Source: Liopterus haemorrhoidalis
Lineage: Eukaryota; Arthropoda; Insecta; Coleoptera; Dytiscidae
Length of the DNA stretch: 64,000 nucleotides
Assembly: GCA_963971575.1 (NCBI GenBank)
Contig: OZ020611.1
Coordinates: forward strand, 177,322,071-177,386,070
Reading direction: 5' to 3'
Part shown: positions 43,215 to 56,215 of the stretch, piece by piece
How the letters are laid out: every line of letters begins with the position of its first letter
Numbering within the stretch: the first letter of the stretch is position 1
Translations under genes and position numbers: made by a program
Notes under the pieces: generated by a model
What the model was told of the DNA's origin: nothing
Databases searched by the model: none
The model's input: the letters and a program-made list of their open reading frames with translations, nothing else

Positions 43215-43920
43215 TATATATATAAGTTAGCTATGAGTTTTGTTGGAAAAATAAATTTCTAAAATAACCTACTGATAGGTCACCTTTTGTCTAATTTAAC
43301 CGACGTTGTAACTTATATTTTCCGAGATACCAATACATAATCAGTTATTTTAGACACCCTATTACATTATACTTATATTACTATTACTTTGTTACTATAA
43401 TTCTGTATCGAACTGTATGAAATAGCATTAATGTATTTTTCATAGTCCTTCTTTGTACGATTATTTGCAGAAACTGGCAAATACATAATTCACCAGTGAT
43501 TAATTCCAGTATTTCGTAACCTAGCCCCAAATTAGTTTTTCTCTAACCTAAATGTCCTTAAATTCAGGTTTCCATCTTTGCGGTGTAGTGAAGTGACAGT
43601 TCAGTAAACGAGACCCGACATAGTGTCATGTCGGCTAAGCCCATGTATTGTGTTCAACCATCAGCTTCAACCATTTTCTCCTGGCCTTGCTCTCATCCTT
43701 TCCCTTCCTTCACTCACACACCACTACTTCCGCGAAAAGATAAATAAGCCAATAATGATTTTATAAAGCACAAAAACAACAAGCTAATTTAGAAACTAAG
43801 ATAAGGTACAAACTAACTCTAACAATCGTTTTAATAAATCTTATAATTTGGAAAACGATACATGAAAGCAATATTGAATTTAAACGTTTTATTACTTATG
43901 AGTAAATGTTGAATAAAGTA
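43215..43920. other. No recognisable feature
   Basis: AT-rich with a slightly GC-richer part at 43565-43735; no gene or repeat end seen. Confidence 0.45.
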
Positions 43921-43924
43921 AATT

Positions 43925-44788
43925 TGGCTCTTGTTCCATAGTTAACCAATTTAAAGAACTCCATTTGGATGTATGTTTTCTACTGCGCAGTGATAATACA
44001 AATCTTATACAGTAGTTTTAAATTTTTTGAATTCTGAGTTGGTCAACGATAGTCATGTAACAGTGGTAGATAGTTTCACCGTAAATAATATTCCGTAAAA
44101 AATCAATAAGTGATTTTCTTAAATTACGGAATAGACAAAATATGTTCATGTCTAGGTGAAAAAGGCTCTTTTTAAAAGTGATAGTATGAGTTAAATCTCA
44201 ATTGAGTATCTAAAACAATGTCTAGATTATTATGCTCGTGCACCAACAATAGAATATTATTAAGTTCAAATTTGACTTTGCCGTGATCAAACTGTCATTA
44301 GGTGTAGATTTATTCGCAAAAAAACATAACTGCTGACATAGCATAAACTGTTAAGCAGTGGTTATTACACTAATGTCAAAGAGAAAGTTTTAATTCACAT
44401 TTTTAACTGCTTCAATTATTGACTCTGGCTTGAAAGATAAGTGTAGTTAGGTATCTTTTTAAAAAAAATAATTTTACAACATTTTTCATATAAAAGATAT
44501 AACTATCAAAAAGCATAGACTGGTCCCCAAAAACGAGCCTTGTGGTACTCTTTTGGAAACGAATCTACTTTGCAACATTTTTTTACTCAACAGTACTCTC
44601 TGCGTTCGATTATTGAAGTATGATTCGAAAAAAATGTAGTGTTGGTATCAAGCCCAATGTAATTCAATTTGTATAGAAGTTCATGGTTGATACTATCAAA
44701 CGCTTTTGTTAAATCGAAAAGTAGTAAGCAGGTTGACAATTAGTTCTCAGTTGAAGCAAAAATATTTTCCATAACATCCAATAGAGCA
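43925..44788 (-). pseudogene. Non-LTR RT remnant, interrupted
   Basis: Minus-strand frames read SALLDVMENIFAS, motif A LFDLTKAFDSINHELLYKLN, NRTQRVLLSKK, motif B VPQGSFLGT, then far downstream LDIVLDTQLRFNS and a thumb-like FVLSLRSRKHTSKWSSLNWL. Motif C is not found. Many stops and shifts. Its upstream part is cut off at 44790 by the neighbouring insertion's microsatellite tail. Confidence 0.65.
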
Positions 44789-44790
44789 GA

Positions 44791-45413
<623 letters not shown>

Positions 45414-46590
45414 CATTAAGGAAAGCCAACAGTAAAAACCAATTACTGGCTTCCACAGATTACAAAAATAGTTTACATAGATACTGTATAACAACAAAAA
45501 AAAGAGAATAATACATAATTTAATATCGATGTACAAGAACAAGTTTAAATTCATTTATGACATTCGAAGATAAAGTTTAAATTTTTGTAAAGGCAAGTTA
45601 AATATATCTAAATGAATATAATTATTATTGTAAGTTGACATGAGTCTGTTTAAGGGAGAGTTTTTATAGCTAAAAAAATAAAATGTAGTTAATTGAAACA
45701 GTTGTTTAGATCTAGTTGTTTTAAGGGGAGCTAGTAGATTAAAATTATGAATAAAATTTTGTAAATCAATTTACTGAACACCTTATATAGGAATATCATA
45801 TCCACATTCACTCGTCTCTGTTCAAGTGGACATAATTTTAATAATTGTAATGTTTTTAAATAATCTGAATTTACAATATTAAGCCTATTGCATACTACAA
45901 AAGTGAATTTTCTCTGTATAGATTCCAGTAAGTTTATATTTTTGGCTTACATTGGATTCCATATTATTGAACAATACTCCAGTTGTGATCTGACAATTGA
46001 GGTATAAAGTGTAGTTAATGATTCTTTGCTGTGAAAAGGTTTAGTAACTCTGATAACAAATCCTAAAAGTTTGTAAGCCTTGCTAGTAATGGTGTCGATA
46101 TGATTATTAAAAACTAACTTGGAGTCAAAAGTAACTCCAACATCCCGTACAGTGTTTTTTGTGGATAGATTAACGCCATTTAAATTATAGTTAAAATTAA
46201 TTATACTCCTTTTTCTTGCATAGTTTACAACAAAGCATTTATTTATACACCATTTCATTTTCAACACACCATTTGTTGAGTCTAATCAGGTCATCTTGGA
46301 TTTTGTAACAGTCGATGAGAGTTTCAACAGTTTTATAGAATTTTAAATCGTCAGTAAATAGTAATAAATTACAATATTTGAAGACGAAATAGAATGTATA
46401 TATAGGTTAAATAAAAAAGGTCCCAAATGAGAACCCTGGGGTACTCCCGAAGTCACTAAAATTCCTTGAGGTATGTAACCATTGCACACAACAAATTGCG
46501 ATCTGTTACGAATATAAATTTCAATCCAGCGCAGTAACGACGATTGTACTGTGTTTAGGACTAAATCCGGATATAATGTAAATCATAGTA
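45414..46590 (-). pseudogene. Jockey-like RT and 3' end, minus strand
   Basis: Read on the minus strand: motif B TSGVPQGSHLGPF, motif C FTDDLKFYKTVET, LIDCYKIQDDLIRLNKWCVE, then (45947-46267) RKRSIINFNYNLNGVNLS, VRDVGVTFDSKLVFNNHI, KAYKLLGFVIR and LYTSIVRSQLEYCSIIWNP. Asp of FADD is kept as FTDD. Stops and shifts interrupt it. The 5' part is missing. The 3' end runs into the TTTA microsatellite. Confidence 0.75.
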
Positions 46591-46779
46591 TCATGACACA
46601 CCAAGAGGTCGCGACACTGTTTGGAATGCATTAACTCTGATTGACTCTTAGATTAGCTCTAGATGAATATATACATTTAGCAAATAAAGAAATTTATTAT
46701 AATCGCTCATTAGGATCAGTTTATGTAGTGTACGTAGCTAGAATAGTATTAAAATAATGGGATGAAAACTGGCTCCAAA

Positions 46780-46980
46780 CTCAAAATAATAAGCTAAGAA
46801 AAATAAAAAAGATAGAAATAAATGGCACACAATTAACAAAACAAGAGACCAAATAATTTTAACAACACTAAGAATTGGCTAAGAATCAACCTATCTGCGA
46901 GACACACTGAAAGATAGTCTTAGCTACTAAATTGAAAACAACAGACGGGTACTGAAATTACTGGCGGACTTCTCGCTAAA
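46780..46980 (+). pseudogene. I-like retrotransposon C-terminal fragment
   Basis: Frames read WDENWLQTQNNKLRKIK, then RNKWHTINKTRDQIILTTLR and IG, closely paralleling the region before the zinc knuckle in the I-like element (W..EW......KLR.IK...W......R..Q....RLRIG). The knuckle itself is lost. It stops just before the Harbinger-like element. Confidence 0.6.
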
Positions 46981-46998
46981 ATATGAAATATAACTTAA

Positions 46999-48294
46999 TG
47001 GGTCTATTCTGTAAAAACATGTTTACAGCACTGTATCACTATAGCGCTGTAGTGAAATAGGCACTGTAAAGTGCCAAGTTACGGCGGTTCTGTAAATATT
47101 GAGCATTAGCTATTCTGTAACATATTCTGTAATTTCGGTCGATTTAAACTTTGCTTACATTGTAGCTAACTTCACTATGTTTATTTCTAACCTCAAAATT
47201 TGACATATAGATCAATGTCATCGATCGGTAAGTGTATATCATATTCGTATATACACATATACTCATGTTTTTTACGTTTATAATTTTTATAAATTATTGT
47301 TATAATTTTTTTATAAAATTAAAAAAGTTTCTCTTTGCATCTTAAGTATCTTTATTCCATATAAACATATTTTTTACATCAAATTATACAATGGACAAAT
47401 TCATATCTTGATTAGCTGTTAAAAAAAGTTTTAAATCAGTTTTTGAAAATTTTAAATAGGTACTTTTCAAATATTTTACCATTTTGGTACAGGATCTTCA
47501 TTATTTTCAGGTTCAGGATCTTCATTATTCATAGGTTCAAGCTCATCATCATAAATCTCAGCATAGTTAGGTATTCTTGCTTTTGTTGCTATATTATGCA
47601 AAACTTACCCTTCTTTCAATCCATGTTTTTCTTCCCTCGTAGTGGGGAACTTTATATGCATTGGCATTAGATGTGTTATTATCAGATAACAAATTTCTAT
47701 TATCGATCTACTAACCATAGGCTGGCTTATAGAAGTGAAATTTTGAGCCCCTGTAGTAGCCTGATAGGATACTTAAAAAATACAGTGTTTCTAAAACCTG
47801 TATATAAAAATATATAAATGAAAACATGTATGCATGAAAAAAAAGGACCACTATATAATCTTAATTCATTCCAACTTCATAAAATGATTTTCAGGGATAG
47901 AAAATGGATTTTCTCTATCCCTTAACTATCTTTTTTTGACTCGTACATAATTTCTAAAAAAAAAGTTTATGTGTGGTTGTAACGTGATATTTTAAGCATA
48001 ATTACCTGTTATGATCCTCTTGTAGTAGTTACATTAGAAATAGGGCGAAATTTGGATCATTAATTTTTTTTTTAGGTGACAAACAATACAAACATATACA
48101 ACTTGACTTCATTACAGTACTGTAACTGACTTACGGCCAGAAAAATATCGCCGTAACGTTACAGCGATATTTTATATCGGTGTAGAGTTTACAGAGGAAC
48201 GCGTGTCAATACAGAATAGCACTTTCCTTACAGCGCTGTATTTTACAAGGTTATAGCGCTTACAGCGGTAGAAAACTCATACAGAATAGACCCA
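46999..48294. mobile_element. PIF/Harbinger-type non-autonomous element
   Basis: Ends TGGGTCTATTCTGTA and TACAGAATAGACCCA are perfect inverted repeats. TAA at 46996-46998 and 48295-48297 fits the 3-bp TWA target duplication of Harbinger elements. Just inside both ends are repeated ACAGCGCTGTA/TATAGCGCT words. About 1.3 kb, no readable transposase or Myb-like gene. Confidence 0.75.
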
Positions 48295-48299
48295 TAAAT

Positions 48300-49595
48300 A
48301 TAACAAATAATAAACTTGAAAACTGGCTTTCGTTTTTGGCATGTAGGTATTTTTATATTTTTTTAATGTTTAGAAAGTGTTTTGACCGATATTTTAAATT
48401 TCACCCCTAAATGGGTAAATTGGTATTTTTCATTCAATAGAACGGCCCCTGGACGTAGAAACATGAAATTGAGGAGTATATTTGTTCCAAGGCGTAAGTA
48501 CCCACAACGAATGTATTTTTCGAAATTCGACGACTAAGGGGGTAAAAACGGGTAAAATATTTATTCACCGATTTCTCGATATTATTTAGATCAGATGGTA
48601 TATCGACTAGGTTTTTGACTACACAGGTTACCCATACACATATATTTAACACGATTCAGGATTTTGCCCTAATCAATCCCTAAAGGGACGAATTCAGATT
48701 TTGGATTGTGGGAGGACGGTGAGACCGAAACACTCACATTTCATATTTCTATTAAGACTAATGTGCTGTTAAGACGTGCTCCAAATTATGTACTCGAATA
48801 TTTGTTTAATGTAACTAAACCTCGATTTGTTTCAAGATTATTCTTATACTCGTTCAATTAGCTTTATTTTGAAAATATGAATATAAAATATTTATTTAAA
48901 TAATTATATATATATAGATATATATATATATATATATTATAAACATCTTATCCCGTGCCAAGAATGAGAATATTCATTCTTATAAAAGTATTTATATAAA
49001 ACTGTATCTATCTCCCTTTATATCTTGTACTATAACGTTCCAGGATACTAATAACCTGTAGGAGTTCACGTATCCTTTAATATTTAATAAAAATAAAGAA
49101 CATGCTCATATCAGTAGTTAACAGGCAGTTCAAAGCTTCGTCACCTTGGGATAGTTCAATAAAGATCAGTAGTGATTTTGTGCAATGGGCTGTCTTGCCA
49201 GCAGTGTCACGCAGTAACCCGCTGATATCATCTTCGCGTCACTGTTGGCATTCGAACCCCCAAGATAAAGTGGACTCTCTTATCTCTATCTAAATAGGGT
49301 TGTCTTGACAACATTGTAAATGGTCTGCGTGATGCGGCCATGTTAGCTTTGTTACGTCATAGTTACGTACTTGCCTGAAGCTGGTAATTTTGTAAGTTAG
49401 ATGACGTGTCACCCAGTACGATATTGTCTTGGTTTATTACATATATGGTAATTGAAGTTGACCAAATATACATCTTAGATGATTGCTTACTGTCTGGATC
49501 AAGACTACGATCTATTAATAACCCGAAATATACGTTACAAAACAACAGGCGCGCGTATTATAACATAATACATTTTGACGGGATGCATGTTTCTT
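48300..49595. other. Unassigned; TA-rich tract
   Basis: A (TA)n tract lies at 48905-48940. 49100-49280 is less AT-rich (CCAGCAGTGTCACGCAGTAA) but shows no domain. No gene is supported. Confidence 0.45.
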
Positions 49596-49599
49596 GTAG

Positions 49600-50330
49600 A
49601 ACTATACACAGGAGGATTAAAAAAAAACCTGAACAAGCGTCATAAAACTTTATAAATAAGATTTGTTTCATATTAAAATAATTACATTCGAAATACTGCC
49701 CTTCTGCAGCTGTGTCATCGGAGCCAAACGTCTTTTTCACTTCTAGAAACAGATTTTGTATAAACTTTTTAGATTCGCTTTTAGGTCAGCTTCGATTTTT
49801 ATTTTATCTCTTCAATTGTTGCAAACCGGTCTCCTATTAACGGACATTTCAGCTTTGGGAACAAAAAAAGTAACATGATGTGCTGGTAAATAGAGAACGA
49901 GACTGACTTTGCCATTCGCCAAAAAAGTCTGTAAGCTGGTGCGTTGTCGATATTGGACAAAATGTCTTAGCAAGGCCTATACGATATTCATACTTCTTTT
50001 ACAACCTCGCACAATTCCTCATACTTCTTTTACAGCCTCTCAAACAATTAATTATTGATTGGTATAGATTAAATCACGAAGCTGAATGAAATTTTTGTCG
50101 GTTTTAGAAATTGAATGCCTACCAGATTTCTTATCGTTTTTAAATGAATTTCTGTCACCTTTAAAAGACCCGAACACCCAGTTCGACTCAGAGCATCATG
50201 ATCTAAAAGCTGTTTTTAAAAGTTGAAGGGTTTCTGTCGCCGTCATTCCAAGTTTGGAACAAAATTTCAACAGCCACGCCGCTCTACGATCAAGTTCGGT
50301 AGTTAGTAAACTAAGATTTTTATTGCAATC
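49600..50330 (-). pseudogene. mariner-like transposase remnant
   Basis: Minus-strand frames give the N-terminal helix-turn-helix WLLKFCSKLGMTATETLQLL and DALSRT, then after losses FPKLKCPL (compare FPKLK after the last catalytic D), GDRFATIEEIKIKIEADLKA, and the C-terminus AAEGQYFECN. The three catalytic aspartate motifs are not readable. It is an old, deleted copy of a different mariner lineage from 42044-43210. Confidence 0.65.
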
Positions 50331-50503
50331 TATAAAACTGTCTTCAAAACAATGGTTTTTGCGAATGTTTTGCGGGAGTATTGGAAATTGAGGGATGAAT
50401 AGACACTGCGAGCTGTTTTCGAGGTTACATTTTGCGATTTAAATTTTTTGCATATTAAAATTTCAAAAACATGCAATAAAATGTTTTTTCTGCATTTGCT
50501 TCC

Positions 50504-50575
50504 AGGGCCAGCCCGACGAATTCTAGCGCCCCGAGCAAATATTTGAATTGTGCCCCTTAAGGAATGATAGGTATA
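50504..50575 (+). repeat. hAT-like terminal fragment
   Basis: CAGGGCCAGCCCGACGAATT, then GCGCCCCGAGC, resembles the CAGGGCCGGCCC ends of some hAT elements. No partner end was found. Confidence 0.35.
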
Positions 50576-50640
50576 TTTTCGATGTATCTCCACGAATTGA
50601 GGTCCCTACATAACGTTTTGACTATTTTTAGCATGATGTC

Positions 50641-50700
50641 TGTCGTACTATCTGTCTGTTTATCTGTCTGTCTGTCTTTCTGTCTGTCTGTCTGTCGATC
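50641..50700. repeat. (TGTC)n microsatellite
   Basis: Imperfect TGTC repeats (TCTGTCTGTCTTTCTGTCTG), followed by CAAATTCGGCTAAAAGGATT, similar in layout to the TGTC part of family R. Confidence 0.7.
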
Positions 50701-51239
50701 CGTGTACACGTGCAGAGCAAATTCGGCTAAAAGGATTTTTACGAAACTTCATATTTAAGCTTTTGACATCAATGTCACGAGTTTATCAACTTTTGGTAAA
50801 AATCGGTTTACTAGAAATGGGAGTTTACTCGTGTCGGTTTTAAGATTTTTGCGAATATTTCACAACAGAGAGATATTTCGAAAAAAAAATATTTAACAAA
50901 AGTTGCTATAAAAGCAATAACTAACAACTTTTATTTGAGATATTTTTTGAAGTACTACAGCCATCACAAGTACTTTGTGATGGCTGTCGGTTTTGTGGTG
51001 ACCACAGCTGATTTTTTTCCTTTTTGTTACCTTAAAAACAAAAAGCTAATGTAATTCAAACAATAGCTTGAATTACGAACGTTTAATAGTGGGCGATACC
51101 TAATGAATACTTCACACTACACTTTACACACATGAACTCGGTTCTCAGTTGTTAATTATTATTTTTATTATATTTTTAATTTTAAAAAATTCACACAATA
51201 CCTAGCCACAACATTGTTAGCCATAATTAAGCCATGAAT

Positions 51240-52260
51240 TAAAAAATAATAAATTTTGTCAAAAACACAAAAACTGCAATATTTCCCAAAAACGAAATCT
51301 GATCAAAAATTCTTCTAGCAAATTTCCGGTTTAGATCAATGTACATTATTTACAATTTTTTTCAGATTTTTAGTTTAACCCCTTTACATTAAAGGGTGCG
51401 GGGCAGTGATTTTTTCAGTGCATTTTTGTAAATAATCGTATAAATGAATAACACTTTTAGTTACTTAATTATTTTTTTTTTCAATGGCACAAAAAAAAAC
51501 GATATTTTTCGAAAAACTAACCTGATCAAAAAATTCTGTTGAACTGTTTCGGATCCCATCAGTCTACAATTCTAAGATTTTTAGATGAACCAATCGGGGA
51601 AATAGGGTGGAGGCAAAAGTACTTTGAAATATTTTTAGCGAAAATCCCATAAAAAAATATAAATTCGCTTGTTTATCCACGCATTAAGAGGTTTCATTTG
51701 ATACCCTGCACAATATTTAAAAAAAATATTTGTTTCTTCATTAAATACATATTTGTTTATATTTATTTTTATCGCGATGTGTTTTTTTTTTTTTTGAACT
51801 CTCAGTATTTTTCCTATATGTGGGTCAAACAATTATATGTACATACATATATGCATGTCAAATTTCAACTTTTTATGTTCAGCTGTTGTCTACCGTACAG
51901 ACAGAGAGACACTTGGATAACGTTATAAGGGTTTTTGGTGGTCATACTTTTTTTTCTTTTTTTATTTTACATCGACCTATTTCTGTAACGAGGCTAATCG
52001 CCGATGCCAGGGTGCGAGCTCCTGGATGAGGAGTGAATGATTTTGTAAATGGTAGTAATGTAAACATATTATTCTCGCCCGAATAATATCACGAACAGAG
52101 AATCGAACCACCAACCTCACAATCCATACTGTTTTCACCAGTCCAAACTGCACGATTTAATGCGCTCGGCCACTCTGTTGTCATATGTGGGTCAAAGAGA
52201 TATATTATTATTTGGGTCATGCTTACAAAACACAAATAATTTATTTACTACAATAAACTA
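51240..52260 (+). repeat. Family R repeat, copy D (rearranged)
   Basis: The CTGATCAAAAATTC and TTTCGG block occurs twice (51300 and 51530), then TTTCATTTGATACCCT, CATATTTGTTTATATTT, CATGTCAAATTTCAAC and TTATAAGGGTTTTTGG. A SINE interrupts the end at about 51946-52185. The 5' terminal repeat is missing. Confidence 0.6.
51946..52185 (-). repeat. tRNA-derived SINE
   Basis: On the minus strand: A box TGGCCGAGCGC (52162-52172), B box GGTTCGATTCT (52099-52109), then a body with CACTCCTCATCCAGGAGCTC, GGCATCGGCGATTAGCCTCG, TTACAGAAATAGGTCGATGT and an A-rich tail (51946-51966). The head resembles a serine/leucine-type tRNA. Short GTCATA repeats on both sides may be the target duplication. Pol III would transcribe it. 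Confidence 0.7.
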
Positions 52261-52264
52261 TAGT

Positions 52265-53165
52265 GATTTTTATTCGGCATTTGATTTTTGTGGGATACTT
52301 TTCCCTAAACCTAAATGAGTAACGAATCGGTTAGTCTGCCCGGAAAAATTATTTACCTATGACAAACTTTCACAAACCATCCGTCACAAGAATTTCTTTG
52401 AAAGGGGCTGCAATCGTCTTTAGGGATTTTAAAGGGTACTTTACAGTGTCAACAATTGTCATAAATCAGAATATAATATTAAATTAGAAACCTTAAGTTT
52501 ACAACACGTAACTTTAAAATATTTGTTTAAAGTTTATTGTTCAAGGAGACTTTTGTTCAAAGCTATTATCTAATAACTTTGACAATTCCTTGAACAATCT
52601 TTTTACCCTTCTTCCTAGAAATGCCTATAAATACCTTATAAAAACACCTGTCTCTCTGAAGACAAGGTCAGAAAGTATTCGGTCCGGTTAGCGTAAATAT
52701 CTAAGTTTGTTGAATTCTTAGAGGCACTGTGTCGGCATTCTGGTGGTCTATCCGATTCTATTTGTTTTAGTCTTTGTCATTATTTTTACATATATTTTGA
52801 TCTTTCAAACTTTTTTGTAAATAGTATATTATAATAAATCAAATTCATTAATTTTAAACCGTCTTACTTAACGTGTGTAAACCTTCACCTTTAAGAACTT
52901 AAGTGAACAGCTAAGATGTAGACTAATTACAAAATGCCTGATCAGTCGGTTGGTAAATACTAATACATATCATTTAATTCACATATCATAATGATGAAAT
53001 CTGGATAACACTCACGGCTACTACCCGAACTCCTTTAGTCAGGTATCTCATTTCAGTTTGAGATGAGAATATAATGTCTGTATTAGCCCGAATATACCGC
53101 AATTTTTTTGACCAATTTTTTTCTGTGGAATGTAATATAAACAACCTTCCTTATTAGTACACCTA
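52265..53165. other. No recognisable feature
   Basis: AT-rich sequence; no domain, RNA or repeat end seen. Confidence 0.5.
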
Positions 53166-53684
53166 TGTCTCCACGCCACCATAAGAAAGGTGAAAAAACG
53201 GTCTTTGTAAGTTATTAAAGTCCACTGGTTAGGATAAGTCCAGAATTACTGTAATGCTTGCCGTTACTGCTGATGGACAGAAGCTTCAACCTTACGATAT
53301 ATTGAAACGTAAAGCAAAGCCCAAAGAAAAGCTGCATCCAGAAATAATTTTTCGAGCCCAAGAAAAAGGTTGGATGACAGAGGAATTGGTATTAGACTAG
53401 TTAAATGTGATATGGGGAAAACGGTCTGGTTCTTCGCTCCTTGATGTATTTCGAGGCCACCTTACACCAGGTGTTAGAGAAAAAATTCAGGTATTTAATT
53501 CCGATAATACCAGGTGTTGTGACACGTCAGTTGCAAGTCTTGGATGTGGTGGTCAATAAACCATTTAAATACAACTTACGAAAAGAATACAACAATTGGG
53601 TATTAGCGGGAAATCACCCATTGACACCTTCAGGAAAAACTCATTCTCACTTTTAGGAGAATGGATTGCGACCGCCTGGCACAA

Positions 53685-53728
53685 GATCGAACCTGAATCG
53701 ATAGTCTGCTATCGATTCAGGTTCGATC
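53685..53728. repeat. Perfect 20-bp inverted repeat with 4-base loop
   Basis: GATCGAACCTGAATCGATAG, loop TCTG, then its exact reverse complement. The left arm is pogo coding sequence (KIEPES), so the right arm is an inverted copy of it at the start of the inserted block. Confidence 0.9.
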
Positions 53729-53887
53729 GGCGGAGTAGGGAAAATCGAGGCCCTAGGGAAGATTCTCACTTCGGGCCCTACTAGTCCAAAAAAATCATAA
53801 AAGAATGGAAAAAATCCATAATAGAACCGTCTTACGAGCTTAAAAAAAAGGCCCTAGGCAGTTGTCTTGTCTGCCTAGGCCAAGGAC
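53705..53887. mobile_element. hAT-like MITE insertion in the pogo remnant
   Basis: The block between ATCGATAG (53697-53704) and ATCAATAG (53888-53895) is foreign to the transposase. Those words could be an 8-bp target duplication with one mismatch. The right end reads as CAGGGACGGTCCTTGGCCTA on the minus strand, a hAT-like end; the left end is replaced by the inverted-repeat arm. GGCCCTAGG words recur inside. Confidence 0.45.
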
Positions 53888-54079
53888 CGTCCCTGATCAA
53901 TAGTGATGGTTTTAAGAAATGCTGTATTTCTAATAGTTTAAATGGGTCTGAAGATGACATTTTGTGGGACACTGAAAGCGAGCATACTAGTGATACCGAT
54001 GCGATTTTCGGATAACTTTTTTTTTCAAAATATCTTCATGAAAAATTTTGGTGTCGCGTTAGATTCGGGGTCGCTTTAT

Positions 54080-54840
54080 ATTCGGGCTAATGCGGTAATA
54101 TCACAGGCTCGCTACTTAATTGATAATTAACCATACTATATTAAAGTAACGTATCAGGGCTCGCTACAGGTGATTCAAATGGAACAAGTAGTGGCTAATA
54201 TATTTTCCACATACGTTTTACTTCTACCGTGTGACCCTAAGCACACACTCTTTTTTAAATTTATTTATTTTAAATATCCTTAGACAAATATTGTGCGTAT
54301 ATTTTATGATTAAAATTTGGAATGTTAAAATATCTCTGTGAATTTATTATCAGTGCTTATGCATATACACATTAAAAAACTTTCATTAGTTCTGTGCATT
54401 CCTTTATAACAAGTTTAGCGAGTATTTCTCTTTCTCTATTTCCTCACTTGACCGTAGTTGGAAGTAATCGGGTCCAGTGAAGTGTTCAGTACACAATAAT
54501 CACGCTGATTCGTTCTTCGAGAACAACGGCTAATTACTTGAAAAATAAATATACTTGAGCGCAAGTTTCAAGTGGCCACAATACGTCTAAGCGACCGCAC
54601 AGCATATACGATCAACTAAAACTTTTATACGGCAACTTTACAAAATTCTCTATAAACAACTCACAACTATAATTAGACTTTCAAGTGAAATCATTTACCA
54701 ACTATTTCCTTCATTTTGGTGGAATTCGGATCACTTATGCGCTTCTAAAATTTCTTGTTGATTTGCAGATATACGAGGAACTCCGAAAGTTTTGTCAAAA
54801 GTAGTGGAAAGAAATTAAAAATTATATATATATTCACTCA
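54080..54840. other. No recognisable feature
   Basis: AT-rich; nothing coding or repetitive recognised. Confidence 0.5.
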
Positions 54841-54845
54841 TTTCA

Positions 54846-56215
54846 GGGTTTTGTAGCTATTTAATAAGTGATAACAAATTATGGGTATATATTAAAAATC
54901 ATAAATTACGATAAATTTTGAAAGAAAAATCCACGCGCTTTCTTCTGGAGATTTATAACTCGTGTTAACGTGTTAACTCTATGTCACGCAAGTTTTTGTC
55001 ACGTGACCTCTGTGCAGACTGTTCTAGTAAGTCAAAGACGAACGCTTTGTTCAGATTGTACAGTTATTCAAACTATTATTCTAACCTATTTTTTTTTTAT
55101 TATTATTTTTTTTTTGTTAACTAATTAATTATATGTGTGATTACAAGTCTGTCTCCTGCTTATTGTTTTGTACGATAATATATAAATAGCGCAAGAAGGT
55201 TTTGGGATGCTTTTAAGTAATATAAAAAAAATTTATTTGATGAGAAAGACAATTCGGAAGAATTTTCCAAACTAGAAAATATTTTGGAAAAAGTGTTTGA
55301 ATATGCAGAGAGCACTGTTCCAAACATGACTAGAAATCGATTTAAAGTACATTTCCACTTGTATCCAGAAAATTTAGTCTTTCGAGTATATTTACACGTT
55401 CCATGATGAGGTTCATGTTTGTACTATGTGTGTTGCAAATGTTGCAGTCATAAACAATGATATCTTGATTGTTTTCACTCATATTGTAGAAATAATATCT
55501 TGTATTTTTACCACGAATAAACACTATTACACAGACTGCCGCACGATCTGAACTTGTGACGATTGTGCAACACAAACTGCACTGCACAGTATATGCCGAA
55601 TGATCTTCGTGCAGCACAAAGCACACAGAAACTTTATGACGAACGCATGCAATGTGCATTACTCATACTTTTTTGTGTTTCTTTTCTTAATCTATGTCTA
55701 TGGTTTTCTTTCAATATCACACAATAAATTTAAAAAAATAATAATTTTGTTTTCAACAATACAGAAATTCCATATTTTTAGAAAAACTAATCTGGTCAAA
55801 AGTTCGTGTTGAATAGTTCGGGTTCCTATCAATGTACTTAACTGGGATTTTTTAGATCAACCTCTCTGGAAAATAGGATGGGTTACAAAAGATTTTTTAC
55901 AGATTTTTGACAAAATTCCCATAAAAAAAATATTGTTAAAAAATATAAATGTGACGGTATGTCCGCGCATCATAGTGTTTCATTCAATTCATCACCCAAA
56001 CTTTAAAAAAAAAAAAAAATGTTGAATACATATAAATATTTGTTTATATTTTTTTCCCATGATGTGTTTTTCTGAACTGTCAAAAGTTCTTCTATATGAG
56101 GGTTAAAGAGTTTTATAAGCTTTCATGCCAAATTTCAACTTTGTAGGTCCAACGGTTTGGTCACAATATCTATCAGACGGTCAGAAAGACAACATATTAG
56201 CGACCGTTATAAGGG
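54846..56215 (+). repeat. Family R repeat, copy E, with extra internal DNA
   Basis: Starts TTTCAGGGTTTTGTAGCTAT and TTAATAAGTGATAAC. Family order resumes at 55760 (AAAAACTAATCTGGTCAAAA, GTTCGGGTTCC), then CATATAAATATTTGTTTATA, CCAAATTTCAACTTTGTAGG, and ends TTATAAGGGTTGTG. About 54960-55730 is not family sequence and may be an insertion. The 105-aa minus frame at 55342-55659 in it shows no known domain. Confidence 0.55.

Larger units (their letters stand above)
53170..54075 (+). pseudogene. pogo/Tigger-like transposase, C-terminal half
   Basis: Reads KKGEKTV, TVMLAVTADGQKLQPYDILK, IIFRAQEKGWMTEELVLD-stop, LLDVFRGHLTPGVREKI, then after a shift PGVVTRQLQVLDVVVNKPF, YNLRKEYNNW, AGNHPLTPSGK, LLGEWIATAWHKI. 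After an insertion it resumes DGFKKCCISNSLNGSEDDIL and DTDAIFG. These are the DDE motifs of pogo-like transposases (TADG, LDxFRGH, LDVxVNKPFK). All three acidic residues are visible, but a stop (53398-53400), shifts and the insertion kill it. The DNA-binding half is absent. Confidence 0.8.

Noticed and set aside
49363..49740. Short frames on both strands
   Set aside because: Part overlaps the mariner remnant's C-terminus; the rest has no motif.
55342..55659. 105-aa cysteine-rich minus-strand frame
   Set aside because: No regular zinc-binding spacing and no upstream or downstream coding support; lies in a possible insertion within a repeat.
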